A DNA stretch of 64,000 nucleotides. Origin: Heloderma charlesbogerti. Taxonomy: Eukaryota; Chordata; Lepidosauria; Squamata; Helodermatidae. Positions 25,318 to 34,873 of the stretch are shown here, one piece after another. The stretch spans positions 248,001 through 312,000 of the forward strand of contig JANEZZ010001951.1 in the NCBI GenBank assembly GCA_026122225.1. The letters are read 5' to 3'. The position numbers and the translations under genes are program-made. Positions within the stretch are counted from its first letter, which is position 1; each line of letters opens with the position of its first letter. The notes under the pieces were generated by a model. It was not told the DNA's origin and ran no database searches. It worked only from the letters and a program-made list of their open reading frames with translations.

Positions 25318-25417
25318 AACCCACCCACCATCCCCCGCTTCGGTGTCAATGTCATGTTTTAGTGTTGGCACCAGAGTTTCTTGGTATTAAGGAGCCACAG
25401 TTGGTGGTCTCCTTGTA

Positions 25418-25600
25418 ACTGAGGGATTGAGTGGCAACCTGCTGGAGTACGCACAGTGGATGGTGGGGGAAGGGTTCCCACCAATTTTTCCTCAGCTATA
25501 GAAGTTTCCCGAATTGAGGCTCTGCACAGGCACAGAGCCCATATGTGTCAATGCAGAGATGACCACTTGAAGAACTCCAGTTACAGATAAGCAACCTGAC
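25418..25600. repeat. DIRS right inverted terminal repeat and end
   Basis: Bases 25418-25574 pair with the left repeat. The outermost 26 bases (to 25600) have no partner at the left end but pair with the internal complementary region, so the left end appears trimmed relative to the right. Confidence 0.88.
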
Positions 25601-26950
25601 TTTCATAGGCCTTCCTATCATCTAGTCACTTTAAGACTTCATTCAAGTTTACTGTGAAATCTGTCAAAGTAATAGCAGTCTTTTAAAATAACACAGTCAG
25701 GGAGATGACTTATGCAAAGAAGACACATACCTAAGTGTAACTGGCAGCAAAATAACTGGGAAAGCCATTGTCACATTAAATTATGGCCAAAAGCAGGCAA
25801 TGAAGGCAGGCATAATTACATGTTCCCAAGTACAAATTCAACTGAGCTAAAGAGAGTATTGAGCACAGACCATAATGGTAAATGACTTGGCTGAATTTAT
25901 TTTCAAATAGGCATTTGTAGGTTGTCAGTTTTTTATGCAACATCAAGAGAGAGCGAGAGATGCTGATTTCCAGTTCAAGATCTGCAAGCATTTTAAAATA
26001 AATGGAAATGTCCAAGTATTAATTGAGAACGTGGGGAAAATGTTTAGTAATAGTGGAAAAGTGAGACAATATAACTTTTCAAATTTCATAGTAGTTGGAT
26101 TGACTGGGAAAAATAGTTTGTACTCACAAATCTTTGGTGCTTTTAGTATATTTCTGTACTGTGCTATATTCAATGTTATAGTTTTTAACTCTGATATTTT
26201 TATAGCTTTGTGCTGTTGGTGCTTGTTGTATTTTAGTATCTGCTGCTTATGGACTATAGATATATAGATATAAAGATATATGGATTTTATTTGTGTGTAT
26301 TGTATGTTGCCCTGAGAGGTATTTGCTATAGGGCAGTTAATGTATTTTATAAATAAATAATAAATGTGTGAATGAGCAGTTTGTGTTCTAAAAGACAGTT
26401 AAAAATCATTACCTCAAAATGATGTTTTTCAGTCAAGTCAAATCACATATTCAGCCATTAGTCAAGTGATATACATGCATGTGTGTTCCAGCCCTCTGGG
26501 TCTCATAAATATAGGATATATGTTTTGAAAGATTTGTCTGTATTATGTTGTAGCAACATCTGTGGATTTTAGCATGAGGCTGATAAGCTAGCCTCTAATT
26601 CTTCTTTGACATAGCTGTGTGTTTTCATAAGTAACATGAGCCATTTACAGCAGCTGACAGGTTGCCTTGAGCAGTATATTGTGTACTGCAAATTCATTAA
26701 TATTGCAGACTTTCAGTTCAAGTTTATACCATGATCTCTTTTGTTAATGGGAAAGTATAACTTGAGAGTGAATTTAACAAGAAGAGTGGAGAAGCAGTAT
26801 ATTTTTCCAGTGCTGTATTTTTCAGTTCACATGAACAAAAATGCATATGCTCTCAAAAGTAAAGTCTTTGCAGAAGTCTCTATCTTTTGAAAGTGGAATT
26901 AATTCTCACTCTTTGAACTGGACTTTTGAAGATCTGCTTTCTGTCTGTAG

Positions 26951-27012
26951 ACCTCAGGACGCACATGGACCTGAATTGATATTACCTGCAAGCATTGAAT
27001 TCAGGGAAAGCT
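26951..27012 (+). CDS. AFDN: AFDN exon F
   Basis: This 62-nt exon encodes (R)PQDAHGPELILPASIEFRE and the first base of a Ser codon after AGC. The block GPELILPASIEFRES is identical to mammals and leads into the DIL region. The acceptor is tctgtag at 26944-26950 and the donor is gtaagt at 27013. Confidence 0.95.
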
Positions 27013-27870
27013 GTAAGTATAATCATTTCAAACAAATCTGTCCACGTGTAACAACTGTTTTTATTATTAACACTTTTTATTCTGATATGATGGATACATC
27101 AAAGGCAGAAGTTGTTGAAAAATGTTCAATAGTCACATTTTCCCCTCAGCAGCAATCCTCACCTCTCCCCACAAAAAACCTAATCAAATACTACAAAGAG
27201 TAATCACTGTTCAGTGTTACACCTATAAACCCTGCCTCCTTCCCCTAAATGTTCTCTCTTACTTCCCACCTTTACCCATAGTAGAGCAATGTTTTTTAGA
27301 AATGAGAGGTAAAAGTAACTGTCACGCTAAAGAAAAAATAAAAAGGGAAATATCCCTTTGCATATTTGTAGAGTGAGTCATGGCAGGTTTCCTTTATGTA
27401 CTTCAAAATACTTTGAATCCCCCAGTGCTCCAAGAACCCCTGCGAGATACTTTGAATTTTCCCAAACATTTTCTCTTGCGGTTAGCTGTTCTTCCCTTGC
27501 CTGCAATGTCTTGCACATTTCACATCACACTGTTCAACCTCTGGATACAACACATCAATATTGACTTGTTAGCCACAAGCTCTGCATGTAAAAACCAAGG
27601 TTTGGGTTCCATTTTTAGCCTATCCCAAAGGTACATATGTGGGGTGTGGAATGTGTCATATTTACTCATGTTAATAAGTAAAGCCTGATAATGTGAAGAG
27701 TGACAATGAATCACTTAGTCTTTAATTTGTTAATGTTTAATAGTATTTGGTTTTTTTCCTGAAGTAGTGTCATAAGGTTGTTAGGTTCCTGTTGGTAGGA
27801 ACTGAGACCAAGCTTGTCTGAGTTATGAGTTCCTCTGATATTGGTTTACCACTTTTCCCTGTTTCTGCAG
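27013..27870. other. AFDN intron F-G, no repeat recognised
   Basis: This 858-bp intron has no clear mobile element. It ends in a strong acceptor (CCCTGTTTCTGCAG). Confidence 0.7.
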
Positions 27871-28076
27871 CTGAAGATGCCTTTTTGTCTGCCATTATAA
27901 ATTACACCAATAGCTCAACAGTTCATTTTAAGCTGTCTCCTACTTATGTTTTGTACATGGCATGTCGGTATGTATTGTCGAGCCAGTATAGACCTGACAT
28001 CAGTCCTGCTGAACGTACTCACAAAGTCATTGCAATAGTCAACAAGATGGTGAGCATGATGGAAGGAGTTATACAG
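27871..28076 (+). CDS. AFDN: AFDN exon G (N-terminal part of DIL region)
   Basis: This 206-nt exon encodes (S)EDAFLSAIINYTNSST through IVNKMVSMMEGVIQ. It carries the helical start of the dilute-homology region, which is also found in class V myosins. SPTYVLYMACRYVLSSQYRP and AERTHKVIAIVNKM match mammalian afadin closely. It ends in phase 0 with CAG before gtgagt, so either exon H or the 21-nt candidate microexon can follow in frame. Confidence 0.97.
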
Positions 28077-28856
28077 GTGAGTTTCAGTGTAAGAGAGATA
28101 CTCAGAGAACTGATTTGAATACATTTTAATAATGTTACCTTTTACACAAAGGATTTGTTTTTGCAGGATTGTTTTACATGTCAACTATGTTTGCATTCAC
28201 ACATGACCTATGCAGCATTGGACACAGTGCAGTTTATAATATTGCATGAAATAACTCTTCAATTGCAGCAAACATTCATGGTTCTCTAATAAACAAACCT
28301 AAAAACTGTATCCAGAATGTTTTTATTTAATAGAGTGCTCTTTGTATTATACTACATTGATACGGGATGGTGAACAGGAGATTCAGATAATCAAGGGTTT
28401 AGATAATGGGTACACACTAGTATTTAAATATTTTGCTGGTATGAGTCACCAGTTCAAAATTGCTTCACACTACCTTCAGCATGAGTTAAATCTAGTGGAA
28501 TACGTTACTAATTTTACTATTAGTGACCTGAGTATGTTTTGTATTCTGGGTTCTTTTTATTGGGATGGATCCAGAGTTTGTGGGAGACTCTGCTCATGGG
28601 ATTGTGGAACTCTGCTGATGGGATAGTCCTGGAGGTGGGGCAGGGTGGGTTGATGATTCCTCCTTCCCCCTGAAAAGCTCCTCCGGATGGTTGGGGGATC
28701 CTAGGGAACAATGTAGGGGTTGAAGTGGGAATCAGTAAAAATAGCTGTGTTCTCTTTTCTCCAGTGGTAGACAATGCAGTGCCCTCCCATAGTGCCGTAG
28801 TCCAAAACATCTAGAAGGAACTAGGCCTTTGCTCCAGTAGGAGCCTTAGCTGCCAT

Positions 28857-29125
28857 GCCAGCAGCTATTGTGAATATTCAAGCGTGGCTTATTGTGAAGT
28901 CCTAAACCGGCAAGGGTGGGTTGTTGCCGTACTTAACAAACCACCCATAATGCATGGGCTACTTTTGGGTTCGAGGTGGTTTGCATGGCAACAACTACCC
29001 TGCGCCAGGTTCGGACATGAAGATAAGCTGTGGCAATTGATCACTGCAGCTTGAATATTCACAATGGCTACTGGCACACACCACAACCCACCCTTAAATA
29101 AGCCACAGTGTGCTGCACTGATCTT
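28857..29125. repeat. Repeat with inverted modules
   Basis: GCCAGCAGCTATTGTGAATA at 28857 has its complement at 29056-29075 with two mismatches. AAGGGTGGGTTGT near 28913 has its complement near 29080-29093. The order of modules differs in the two halves, so these are not simple terminal repeats. The element type is unknown. Confidence 0.65.
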
Positions 29126-30011
29126 GCGAACCAGTCATTATCTCCTTTGAGGGGTCACTGACAATAACTGTACTTAAAGATAGGCAGGCTTTTACTAGCA
29201 TAGCTTGAACATCACTCTATTTTTGATGTTTTATGTTCCAGAAATAGTTTTTCATTTAAAATTTGTCAAAACAACATACCTGCCTATTAAAGCTATCAAC
29301 GTTCCACTTTTATTTTCTTTTAAATTGTCCTGTTTCTTTGTTCACTTGTCTCCGTGTTACCTTGTAACTCTATAGATTTGGAGTGTAATTCTGCACACCA
29401 CATGCACCCTGAATGTGGAGCTGCCCCATAGAAGCCAATAGAGCCCTGCTTGCATTGGGATTTCATTACACTTACAGGCACAGTTGAACTGCATCATGCC
29501 ATTCATTTTGAGGCAGATTCTTCCAAACTTTCCTTACAGGCATTCTGAATCTTTGTTTCTTCCAGACACCTTGTACTGTATATAAGTTACTCCTAGGAAA
29601 AGTAGGAATAGAACAGACCAAGCAGTTGGATGTTTGAAGGGTTGACGTGGATGGGTTAGCCTCAGAATGAATTTCTCGTAATCAACTGTCTCAACAAACT
29701 GTGATGCAATAAAGATTTAGACAAAATTCTCTTTTGTCTCCTTTATTATTTAACCTGTGTATTGACATTTTGGGCTATTATGGTTAGGGCAGAAGAAAAT
29801 GTTCATGTTATTAAACATGTCAGTTAAATTATTTTGTATGTAAGTTTAGTGTGTATCTTAAGAAATCTCAAAGTATCTTCTAGTCACCCAGTGCATTTAT
29901 TATATAAATTTAGTATTCTATCAGGGCATAAAATCTGTTTTGCCATTTCTAGTCTTTGGATATAAATATTAAGCAACATGACTGATATTGGAGGAATAAA
30001 TAGATCTAGAT

Positions 30012-30754
30012 TGGGGTGGGTAACGTCCAGCCCACAGGCCTAATCTGGCATGGCACAGGTCACAATCTAGGCTACAAAGCTTTCCCAAGTCACCGTTCTG
30101 CCTTCCTGATGTCACCGCCCACTTACAGTACCTGCCTCTTTGATCTTCCTTCATGATCACAAAATGGCAATCACTCCCCCTCTCCCTTTTCCTCCCTTTA
30201 GGGTTGCCCCGTTTCACATTTTTTTTCCTATCTGGAACTCAGTCTGTGGCTTTTCCTCGCATTTCCAGTACCTTTGTGTCTTTTTGGAAGCCCTTTTTAA
30301 CAGCCAGCCATGTGGAAAAGTAAACAGTAGCATTTCCTGCCCCTACCCTGCTCCCATCCAGTCCGCAGCTCAGCTCTCTCACTCTTCCTGCTCTCTCAGC
30401 TGCTGTAAGTGTTGCTTTAGAACAGTTTTGATTTAACCACGATGGCAGATGGTGGGTGGGTGGGGAATCCATGTTTGATTGAGTGTCCGCTGTGAAATGG
30501 AGCTGAGCTGCTTCATTATTTTTCTTTGGCGGGGTGGGGTGGGTTGTTACTTCTGCGTATTCATGTGTGGAATTGAGCTGAGCTGCTTCTTCTGGTTTTT
30601 TATGTAAAAGTAGATTTGTAAAACATCTGCATAAAGGTTTGGCCCTGCCCACTGTGGCCCCACCCCTTCAGTTTTAGCACTGCCCACCTCTGGAATCTGG
30701 CCCCTGACACCCTTCCAAGATTTTTGTCCGGCTCTCTGGCCCAAAATGACCCCT
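30012..30754. mobile_element. Probable hAT-like element, long form
   Basis: The left end TGGGGTGGGTAAC and the right end ...GACCCCTG are roughly complementary and resemble the ends of the other hAT-like copies here. ATCTAGAT at 30004-30011 and GCCTAGAT at 30755-30762 fit an 8-bp target duplication with two changes. Open frames inside have no recognisable product. Confidence 0.5.
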
Positions 30755-31003
30755 GGCCTAGATGGAAGAATAAAGGGGTTACTTTGGCATTTTGCTGTCA
30801 CAGATTTCTAATTTACTATTTGGTAACCTTGACCCACATTAAAAAAAACAGTATTTGAGGAGAAGGGCAAATGGCAAGCTATCATGGATAGGGAGAATTC
30901 CCAGTGAAAATGAAGGTAGTGCCCACATTTTTATTTCAGTTTTAATCATTATTCCTTTTCGTTCCACCAAAAATCCTGTGTAGATTAAAAGTATCTGGAA
31001 GTA

Positions 31004-31165
31004 TAGCTGCCTTATTCCAGGTCAAACTATTTGTCTTCCCAGTCCAGTATTGTGTATTCTAACTGGCAGTAACTCTCCAGGGTCTCAGGCAGAAGTCTTT
31101 TATGTTATCTGCTACCTGATCCTTTTTTAACTGGAGATTCCAGGGTTTTACATATCCAGAATGCT
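31004..31165 (-). mobile_element. SINE fragment (minus strand)
   Basis: CTGGCAGTAACTCTCCAGGG and the TTCCAGGGTTTTACA stretch match the body of the minus-strand tRNA-derived SINE at 61105-61273. The promoter end is missing. Confidence 0.6.
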
Positions 31166-32452
31166 AATGAAGTATGCACAATTGTTAAATGGTTTATTTA
31201 TGTATTTATTTACTTTGTAAAATTGCCCTTTTTACAGGATACTCATGGAGCGTGAACCAAAATAACATTATTTAATTATAGGTATTTTTTATGCTGCCTG
31301 TCAATCATATTCCCAGGGCAGTTTACAAAAAAAGAAGAAGAATATAACAATTTAATGTAATATAGATTTAAAAGTAATGTTAAACAGAAGGAAAACCTGC
31401 AGATTACAATTTCAGGTAATCAGAAGAGTTATATTTGCAGGGACCCTCTTAGATATTAATTAGATACAAGTTTCAAAGATTTTAATGGACTATTATATAG
31501 ATAATACTATATTGTTAATGAGAGTGCAGAGAATTATCTGATTTTTTATGTAATCTATTGTTGATGTAATCAGGCAGATGATATCTTGTATACATGTTGA
31601 GATTGTACATATATCTAAACGTAGTAAAGGAGATTCATGATATACCTGGGTCTGAGATACGCTTAAAATCATTTTTATATTGTTTGATTATTTAACTGAT
31701 TTTATAAAAAGGGAGCATAGATATCTGAGGGGTAATTTGTTAGTAGCTGCACAGATTCTAATGGCAAAATATTGAAGATAAGACCAGCTGTAGAAGAGTA
31801 AATATATGCTGTAGCATTCTGCACTTATGAACACTGTAACTGACTTCAAATGCCAGTGAGAAATAAATAAATAAATGTGTTTTGTTTGGAGCAATGGATG
31901 ATCCTTCACATTGGTTTTATTTTTGTTTTGATTAGCTAATCGTATGGACATGATTCTGAGTGTGGGTGTCTTCTTTTTGTATAACATCTGTTTTATTTTC
32001 TATTTTTAATTATGTAAAATTCAGTACAATTATTCATCTATATCTATGTAGATATAAGTGTGTGTGTGTGTGATAGATATACATAAAAGCAATTTGCCTA
32101 ACTACAGTACTGCATGCCTGGTAGTCTAATGCAAGATTGACTTGGCATGGGAGGAGAAGACTCTACTGGCTTCTATGGGCAGATCTGGGCACTGCTCTGT
32201 GCGGGATTGTGCTGTTGGTGTTAATGTTCCTACATAGATTGGCTGGAGGAAAAGCCAGAATAACACTTTTCTATAGCCTCCACCATTTAAAACAAAAGTT
32301 ATCTCAGTTGTATTGCATCCCCTCGTTAAATGTTTTAATGTGACTGAGCATATGTCTCGTGCCTTCATATTTAGTGTTTTATTTCTAAAACTACCATGAT
32401 TGTTCACAAGTTTCTTTCTTCTGTTTGGTTTCCTTCGTTCGTTTTTCTCCAG

Positions 32453-32473
32453 GAGGTAGACCAGGTTGATCAG
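32453..32473 (+). CDS. AFDN: Candidate AFDN microexon (21 nt, EVDQVDQ)
   Basis: A 21-nt segment encoding EVDQVDQ lies between a long pyrimidine tract ending in tttttctccag and the donor gtagga. Exon G ends and exon H starts in phase 0, so inclusion would add seven residues between GVIQ and KQKN without changing the frame. The insert is acidic and falls inside the DIL region. The splice signals are as good as those of the certain exons. In-frame microexons of this size are commonly neuronal. That it is used is my inference; it could be a chance arrangement. Confidence 0.6.
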
Positions 32474-33210
32474 GTAGGATATATTGCTGGGAACTGATCC
32501 TAGCTGCGTTGGCTTAGCTCAGTTTCTCATGCTGCTTCCATGTAAAAATACAATATTTCTACAGCTGGATTGAACATAACACTCATTCAGCAGCTGGAAC
32601 ATGCAGTACTAAAATCCTTTTTTGACTGCGCAACCTATCAGCATTCCATAATTTCTGCTTAACGCACTTCAGTATGAAGACATAATGACAAAAGTTCTTT
32701 TTCTTCCCTTTTTTTTTTTTGTTTTGTCTGTGGTTCTGTTCTTTGGATCTCATCTGAGGTTGCCTGGCCTAGCATTTGTGGTCGGGAAGTGGTGAGATAG
32801 ATCAGTACTCGATACTGAGTTGCTTGGTGTCAAAGTCAAGTGACTAGTAGTGTCTGGGTGACAATGGGCATTCCTCGTGTACATACAGATTACCAGATAA
32901 TGCATACATCTAAGCTTTCAGCATTTCATGACAACATGCTAACTCCATTTCACTAATAGCATTTGGAATATTTAATGATGTATAATTAAAGTAAACATTT
33001 AATTTGAAGCAGTTTCAACATGTCCAGTATATTATTTGGGGTTTCATATAAATTTTTGCAAATATCTGGTATCTGAGTTATGTTTGGTAATATGGAGGAG
33101 GTACTGGTCTATCTAAGCAGAGCCTTTTGACAATGAATGCAGGTTGGATTATTAGAAGGGGAATATTATTCCTATTAGTGCTTACATCTCTCCCTTTTTA
33201 ATATTTGCAG

Positions 33211-33356
33211 AAACAGAAGAATATTGCTGGGGCACTTGCTTTTTGGATGGCAAATGCATCTGAGCTGCTAAACTTCATTAAGCAGGATCGAGACCTTAGC
33301 AGAATGACATTAGATGCACAAGATGTTTTGGCACACCTTGTTCAAATGGCATTCAA
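33211..33356 (+). CDS. AFDN: AFDN exon H (DIL domain)
   Basis: This 146-nt exon encodes KQKNIAGALAFWMANASELL through AHLVQMAF and two bases of Lys. It is the first conserved block of the DIL domain (the ALAFWMAN/SELLNF helix motif). Identity with mammals is near complete, with Met for Ile after DLSR. The donor is gtaaga at 33357. Confidence 0.97.
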
Positions 33357-34077
33357 GTAAGAGAATCAAATTTCAGTGTTCATTTGTATGTTGATAAAGT
33401 GTTGTTCTCTCCTTGTTGAGGAAGGGTTATACATTCTTTCTGAGATCCAGATGTCTTTTAAAACCAAGTAATGTGTGTTCTTCTATTTGTTTGTTAAAGC
33501 TGGATAATTCCATCATATTTCAGATCTGTGAAGTGCTGGCTCTGCTTGGTGCAGTGCATATGTTCTTGCACAATGTGTGAGGGTGGTGGGGAGAAGGAGT
33601 CCATCCTTATACTAGGGAACATTAAAATTCTAAATAGTAATCAAAATGAAGTAAAAAATATTAAACAACTATAGTTATCATTTCTCCAGTTTCAAGAAAA
33701 TTAAATTACTGTTTTTCATATGGGTAAAAATGGCACCAAGAATAATTGTTTTCTCCTCTCCTTCCTTTAATACCTGCTTTCTTTCCTAAAACCTTGATTG
33801 TCAAGGAGTGTCTTACTGTACTGCTTTTCAAGCTATGGTGCTCATCCAGTTAAATGGAAGATTTTATAACTAATTTTATGTATATAACATAAACAAGGTT
33901 GAATGCATTGAAATCTATGGAACAAGTTAGTCATAATGAATTTAATTCTCACTGATTTCCCGTTGATTAACTTCCTGTGAATCCAACCCATTATTGTTTA
34001 GTAATATACTACTTCTGTTGCTCAGGGATAGTATAAACGCCAAAAAAAAAAAACCCAACCCCAAATTTAATTTCATA

Positions 34078-34381
34078 GGACAGGATCCAGTCGTGCCCTT
34101 GTGCCAGCAGTCAGGTCCGCTGGCCCCAGTACGCACATGGGCCGTACTGCTTCCGGGGGCAAGCCACAAAATGAGTGGAAACACTAATTTCTGGAAGGGA
34201 CAGGTCATGCCCCTCCCAGAAATAAGCAGTTCCGCTCATTTCATGGCTTGCCCACAAAGCGCAGCATCGCGGCCACCAGCGGTAGGGGCCATGCATGCTC
34301 TGGAGCCAGCAGGGCTGGCCAGGCACATACCAGGTCCAGTGGATCTGGCTGCCATTGCAAGGGCACGATTGCATCCTGCCC
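34078..34381. mobile_element. 304-bp fold-back (MITE-like) element
   Basis: The ends are inverted repeats of about 24 bp (GGACAGGATCCAGTCGTGCC on the left; the right end complement reads GGGCAGGATGCAATCGTGCC). Complementarity continues inward, with GGGGGCAAGCCA.AAAATGAG against CTCATTTCATGGCTTGCCC and ATTTCTGG.AGGG against CCCTCCCAGAAAT around a centre near 34204. No transposase is encoded. The superfamily is unknown, and no convincing target duplication was seen. Confidence 0.82.
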
Positions 34382-34539
34382 AATATCTAATATAGTTTTC
34401 AGGAACTTCTGACTTGCCACAGTTTGATTGTTTTATTTCATTTTTAGTATATGGATAATTTTCAGTGAATCTGTTTGTTGGAAAGGATATAGCAAAGCTG
34501 TTCAGGCAACTTTAATTTGAATAATAAATATAATGGCCT

Positions 34540-34618
34540 CTATCTTGCATGCACTTACTTTGGAGTGAGTCCCATTAAACTGAAGTCAGGCTTATTTTTG
34601 AGCAGATATACATAGGAT
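34540..34618. mobile_element. Short sauropsid-type repeat, diverged copy
   Basis: GAGTGAGTCCCATTAAACTG...GAGCAGATATACATAGGATTG follows the same pattern as the better copies near 51388 and 58255 (GTAAGTCC.ACTGAG then TAGGATTGCAG). Confidence 0.6.
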
Positions 34619-34778
34619 TGAGTTGAGAGAGTGGGATTTTTAAGCCATGTTTTCTAGGGCTGCGTCCTTTAATGGATTTAATGTGTAGATTGTTCATCTG
34701 CTCTTAACCAAACTTTTAAAGTGAATCAATCTTTAAATCAGTAAAAGCTTTAATATTTTTCCAAAACCTGTTTTTCAG

Positions 34779-34873
34779 ATATCTGGTTCATTGTCTTCAA
34801 TCAGAGCTTAATAACTACATGCCTGCATTTCTTGATGATCCAGAAGAAAATAATCCTCAAAGACCTAAAATAG
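34779..34873 (+). CDS. AFDN: AFDN exon I (DIL domain)
   Basis: This 95-nt exon encodes (K)YLVHCLQSELNNYMPAFL through DDPEENNPQRPKI plus one base. It continues the DIL helices; YLVHCLQSELNNYMPAFLDD is identical to mammals, while ENNPQ replaces ENSLQ. The acceptor is tttttcag and the donor gttaga, which is a weaker donor than most in the gene. Confidence 0.96.

Larger units (their letters stand above)
19745..25600 (+). mobile_element. DIRS-type tyrosine-recombinase retroelement
   Basis: The element has the DIRS layout: inverted terminal repeats (19745-19900 and 25418-25574), a gag-like region, an RT/RNase H region, a tyrosine recombinase, and an internal complementary region before the right repeat. 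DIRS elements copy through RNA, circularise through the complementary region and integrate by site-specific recombination without target duplication. All three coding regions carry stops or frameshifts, so this copy is dead, though the order and termini are complete. It lies in sense orientation in the AFDN intron. Confidence 0.93.
18411..26950. other. AFDN intron E-F with DIRS element
   Basis: This 8.5-kb intron is dominated by a DIRS-type element at 19745-25600. Upstream, 18950-19260 shows similarity to the dispersed family also seen near 28560 and 51850. Downstream, 26270-26370 is a LINE 3' tail (GCCCTGAGAGG...AAATAAATAAT). The rest is unique AT-rich sequence. Confidence 0.75.
28077..33210. 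other. AFDN intron G-H with repeats and candidate microexon
   Basis: This 5.1-kb intron contains dispersed-family sequence at about 28560-28790, a module-rich repeat with complementary 26-base segments at 28857-28882 and 29050-29075, a hAT-like element at 30012-30754, a SINE piece at 31004-31165, a LINE tail near 31280-31340, a (TG)n tract at 32058-32072 and a microexon candidate at 32453-32473. The acceptor atttgcag ends at 33210. Confidence 0.7.
33357..34778. other. AFDN intron H-I with fold-back element
   Basis: The intron holds the fold-back element at 34078-34381 and a short tract at about 34540-34618 resembling the GCAATCCTAT...ATAGGATTG element seen elsewhere. The rest is unique AT-rich sequence. 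Confidence 0.7.

Noticed and set aside
25935..26267. Open frame of 110 codons as a host gene
   Set aside because: AT-rich composition, no motif, no splice-consistent link to AFDN; probably chance.
30239..30801. Open frames on the minus strand near 30240-30800
   Set aside because: They lie inside a probable hAT-like element, with no transposase motif and low-complexity composition.
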